DNA of 64,000 nucleotides from Neurospora tetrasperma FGSC 2508 (lineage: Eukaryota > Ascomycota > Sordariomycetes > Sordariales > Sordariaceae): positions 1,715,470 through 1,779,469 of the forward strand of contig NW_009799101.1 in the NCBI RefSeq assembly GCF_000213175.1, written 5' to 3'. The notes beneath the pieces were generated by a model. That model ran no database searches. It was given only the letters and a program-made list of their open reading frames with translations, and was not told the DNA's origin. Within the stretch, counting starts at the first letter, position 1. Every line of letters begins with the position of its first letter. This document shows positions 61,512 to 64,000 of this stretch, piece after piece. A program made the position numbers and the translations under genes.

Positions 61512-62000
61512 TTACTGTGTGTACATAGATGCTAGAAGCGTGTTGTTGTACCTATTCCGAGCAGTAAGTAGTGTAGGCAAGCAGGCAATTGACGATGCGT
61601 ATGCTAAAAAAATGTAGGTCGGCGGTGCGTCAAGGAGCACTATATCGCATGTCCTTTTCTCTTCGACGGTGCCGGAATAAATAGACTTGACCGTTGGAGG
61701 ATCGGCATCAATCTCTGGCTTCGATAATTCAAGCTTCGAGCTAAAGTGATTGCGATGCTGACGATGGAGTTGGTTTCGAGCTCCAAAGCTTCGACGACGG
61801 GAAAAAGAAACGTCAAAGAACGCAGGCAATGCCCCACTATCACTGCCACCATCAAGGGTCCCCGGATTCTGGACGCTCCTGGCTTTTCGCCTCAGTGGGG
61901 TACGCTGAGCGCATACAGTGGGGACTGCACGGCGGAGCGGGGCATTGCTGATCGACTGAAATCGTCGGTTTCTCTTTCCATTTCTGCCAAACATTAACAT
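61512..62000 (-). CDS. Weak candidate hypothetical ORF (162 aa)
   Basis: An ATG-started frame of 162 codons on the minus strand begins MLMFGRNGKRNRRFQSISNA. It has mixed, non-repetitive composition rich in R and S, no signal peptide and one weakly hydrophobic stretch near the C terminus (YIFLAYASSIACLPTLL). I recognise no family. It is among the longest ATG-started frames in the gene-poor right end, but a frame of this length can occur by chance in about 6 kb of DNA with this base composition. Confidence 0.15.
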   Translation of the reverse strand: MLMFGRNGKRNRRFQSISNAPLRRAVPTVCAQRTPLRRKARSVQNPGTLDGGSDSGALPAFFDVSFSRRRSFGARNQLHRQHRNHFSSKLELSKPEIDADPPTVKSIYSGTVEEKRTCDIVLLDAPPTYIFLAYASSIACLPTLLTARNRYNNTLLASMYTQ

Positions 62001-64000
62001 TTTCGTCGGATGTCAGGGTGAGGAGGAGTTTTCATCTCACCAAACAGCTACACCTTTGCCGGCATTTGAAAGGTTAACGCGTTGAACTGCAAAGTAGCGA
62101 TAACTCTATTTTCCGTACAAAAGATGGCTACTTTGCCCACCTTCAATTCCATGAATATTGTATGGTGGCGGTACCACACTAACGACTCACATGCCGGCAG
62201 AAGTGTGTACACTACACAGAAAGCTTCGGTTTGGCTTATGAACCTAAGTATGTATTCCGGGTTCAACAAGCACGAGTGGCTTGACAGGACAAGCACAACG
62301 TAAAAGAAACCTAACGGGATTACACAGGAACAAGGCAACACAAAGACACCCAACTTCAAAGAGGTTCCATATGTGCAAAGAATGATTGGGTCGGGTCGTC
62401 AGAAGGCTCGGTCAAATGTTCCAAAGCGAGGGACGGGAAGTGGGAGTGATTAGCCGCCAGCCATGGAGGTGGGATGGTCAGCAGCGCTTTGTGCGTGCCC
62501 TCGAGGCGTTGCAAGACCCCTTGGACCCCTAAAAACTAGCAAGCGACCAGGTGGCACGCCGGCATGATCAAATGCGGTCCGTCCAGGAGAAAGCCATCTA
62601 ATCCAGACAATGGGGATTCCCGTCTGGCATGTCCGATATGGAACAGGACTGGACCTAGTAAGTATTCGGCCTGGATCCCACACCATCTTCGGCCATTCAG
62701 CCATTGCCCGCCTGCCCGGCCTCGATAATGGAACCCACCTCAGCCCGCCCTCGCCGCCCGCTATCCCCGTCTGTCAGATCAATGGCTCCATGCCTCGTGT
62801 TTGTGCTGTCTGTCCCCCAGTCTGCTCCCTTGACAAGCCTAGAGGCAAAAGGTAGAATATGTACATAGTACACTACCAAGCACAGGCGTGACATGTCAAC
62901 GGCATGCTGCCGGTCTCGGTGATTCTCTTGAGCCCGGTTGCTAGCTGTTTCTCTCCTCCATCATCATGCACACCACCTGGGGCTTCCCATCTTCAATCGG
63001 CCACTCACCTCAAGGCCCCCACCTCGGCCAGCCAGTGCTGCCTTTCACACATCCCCAGTCCGCTCAGCTGGCTGCCCAATATGCGATAAGGGACCTCATC
63101 CTAGCTATGTCGTGTCACCCGGAAAAATAACCGCAAGACCCTCCTGCCTTTCACGGCTGTCCATCCGTATCATAGGAAACCACGTCTTCTTATTTTCCCT
63201 CTCACCTTCGCTAGCGTGGGATATCGTAGCCCGGTGTCATCTGCTGGATCCAAGCAGCTCGCTTTATCGATGTCAGCTTACATCTCTTATCTTGCCCTTC
63301 ACATCCCCAAGATCGCCTGGTCTTCATTCCTCATGAAATTCTCTTTTCTTTCATCTTCCTACCCATACCCAAGAAACAGTTCCAGCTTACACGTGTAAGC
63401 GGAGTGGAAACGAACTAAACGAGGCCGGTACGACAACAACGAATCAACCGTTGACTGGCTGCTGTTCGAATATCACTACAGCTCACGGCGGAACTACCGA
63501 CAACTACGTACAAACAGTTTCGGTAGGCTTATACAAGAGGGAAACACCTCAAGTGCGGAATCCGAAAAGGCTGGGCTCGACATTCACAGGTCCCGATATC
63601 CCGACCTTCCCTCTCATCCCCAACAGACAATACCCCTGAAAGGCCCCCTCTCGCCCCTCCCCGCACTGTTGATCTTCGAGCGGACGGCCGAGCTGTGCGG
63701 GTTTGGAAGCAGAAGCCAGCGAAATTTTCTGGGGCCCTGCTCTGGAACACCTCGAGAACACTTCCCGTCACCGATGTGCCGACCCTCCGCCTCTTCCTTG
63801 CACATTTGATGGGTTTATAGGCAGAGCCGTGCTCTCCGTGGTCTCGAAGGTGTGCTCCTCGTTCGCTCATCGCTGGGCTTCTTTCCGTTCTTTGTTAGAC
63901 CCCGTTTGTCCCGAGCCCCTGGTCACCTTGCTTTTGTTGTCTGTTCAGGCCATCGATTGGTTCTCATTTGTCAGTGTCCCTTACTCGCTCTGTCCGCCAG

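Larger units (their letters stand above)
57571..64000. other. 6.4-kb gene-poor right end
   Basis: The left few hundred bases are the leader and promoter of the PAS kinase gene; the in-frame open stretch up to 57771 could be a further upstream exon. The rest has no gene I can support. An A23 run (58885-58907), several CTAGAGGTAG motifs (59007-59027, 59172-59184, 59272-59285), and one ATG-started frame (61512-62000) are noted separately. The far right (63300-64000) is pyrimidine-rich in patches and may be the promoter or leader of a plus-strand gene beyond the window. Confidence 0.5.

Noticed and set aside
1-64000. tRNA genes and dispersed 5S rRNA genes
   Set aside because: I looked for B-box-like GGTTCGAAT words with paired ends and for the Neurospora 5S start; no candidate folded or matched. 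A tRNAscan-SE or Rfam search would be decisive.
1-64000. LTR retroelements, LINE copies or heavily RIP-mutated repeats
   Set aside because: No reverse transcriptase, integrase or long direct repeats were recognised in any frame, and gene-poor regions are not obviously TA-rich by eye. A RIP-index scan was not possible here.
1-64000. CRISPR arrays or bacterial-type operons
   Set aside because: No regularly spaced direct repeats, and all genes have fungal introns and spacing.

Overview
The window is nuclear DNA of a filamentous ascomycete, almost certainly Neurospora or a very close Sordariales relative. Genes carry short introns (about 50-370 bp) with GT...AG ends and CTAAC/CTGAC-type branch sites. 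Start contexts are fungal, intergenic DNA is CT-rich, and the products match Neurospora families (leu-1 isopropylmalate dehydrogenase, pkac-1 PKA catalytic subunit, tim13, mrh4, a phospholipase C). From memory, leu-1 and pkac-1 both lie on Neurospora linkage group III; this was not checked here.

Fifteen protein genes could be built exon by exon, and every assembled exon set is a multiple of three. Left part (1-13 kb), all minus strand: leu-1; a PHD-finger protein; a Rua1-type putative transcription regulator. A gene-poor stretch follows (13-19.4 kb). Next come a proline-rich hypothetical protein (minus), INO80 subunit Arp8 (plus), a CorA-like divalent-metal transporter (plus), and convergent to it pkac-1 (minus). 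The middle (32.7-48 kb) is dense: an L-type lectin cargo receptor (minus), an NSRP1-like splicing factor (plus), tim13 (minus), phospholipase C (minus), the mitochondrial DEAD-box helicase mrh4 (minus), and a very long CBM48 protein with an acidic repeat region and a C-terminal membrane anchor (minus). The right part has Iwr1 (plus), the RNA polymerase II import adaptor, and convergent to it a PAS kinase (minus). About 6.4 kb with no convincing gene ends the window.

The genes are unrelated housekeeping and signalling functions with no operon-like or cluster logic. Loose themes are nutrient signalling (PKA, PAS kinase, glycogen-binding-type CBM48, phospholipase C) and gene expression (Arp8, Iwr1, NSRP1, PHD, Rua1-like). 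I found no CRISPR array, rRNA, convincing tRNA, retroelement or secondary-metabolite cluster.

The clearest undescribed-looking item is a 252-bp miniature inverted-repeat element (49302-49553) with about 32-bp near-identical ends and TA flanks, in the shared promoter between the CBM48 gene and iwr1. Other points worth a look are the architecture of the 1400-residue CBM48 protein, an insertion of about 113 residues inside the phospholipase C catalytic X domain, an 8-nt first coding exon in the PAS kinase gene, and competing splice acceptors inside the PHD finger.
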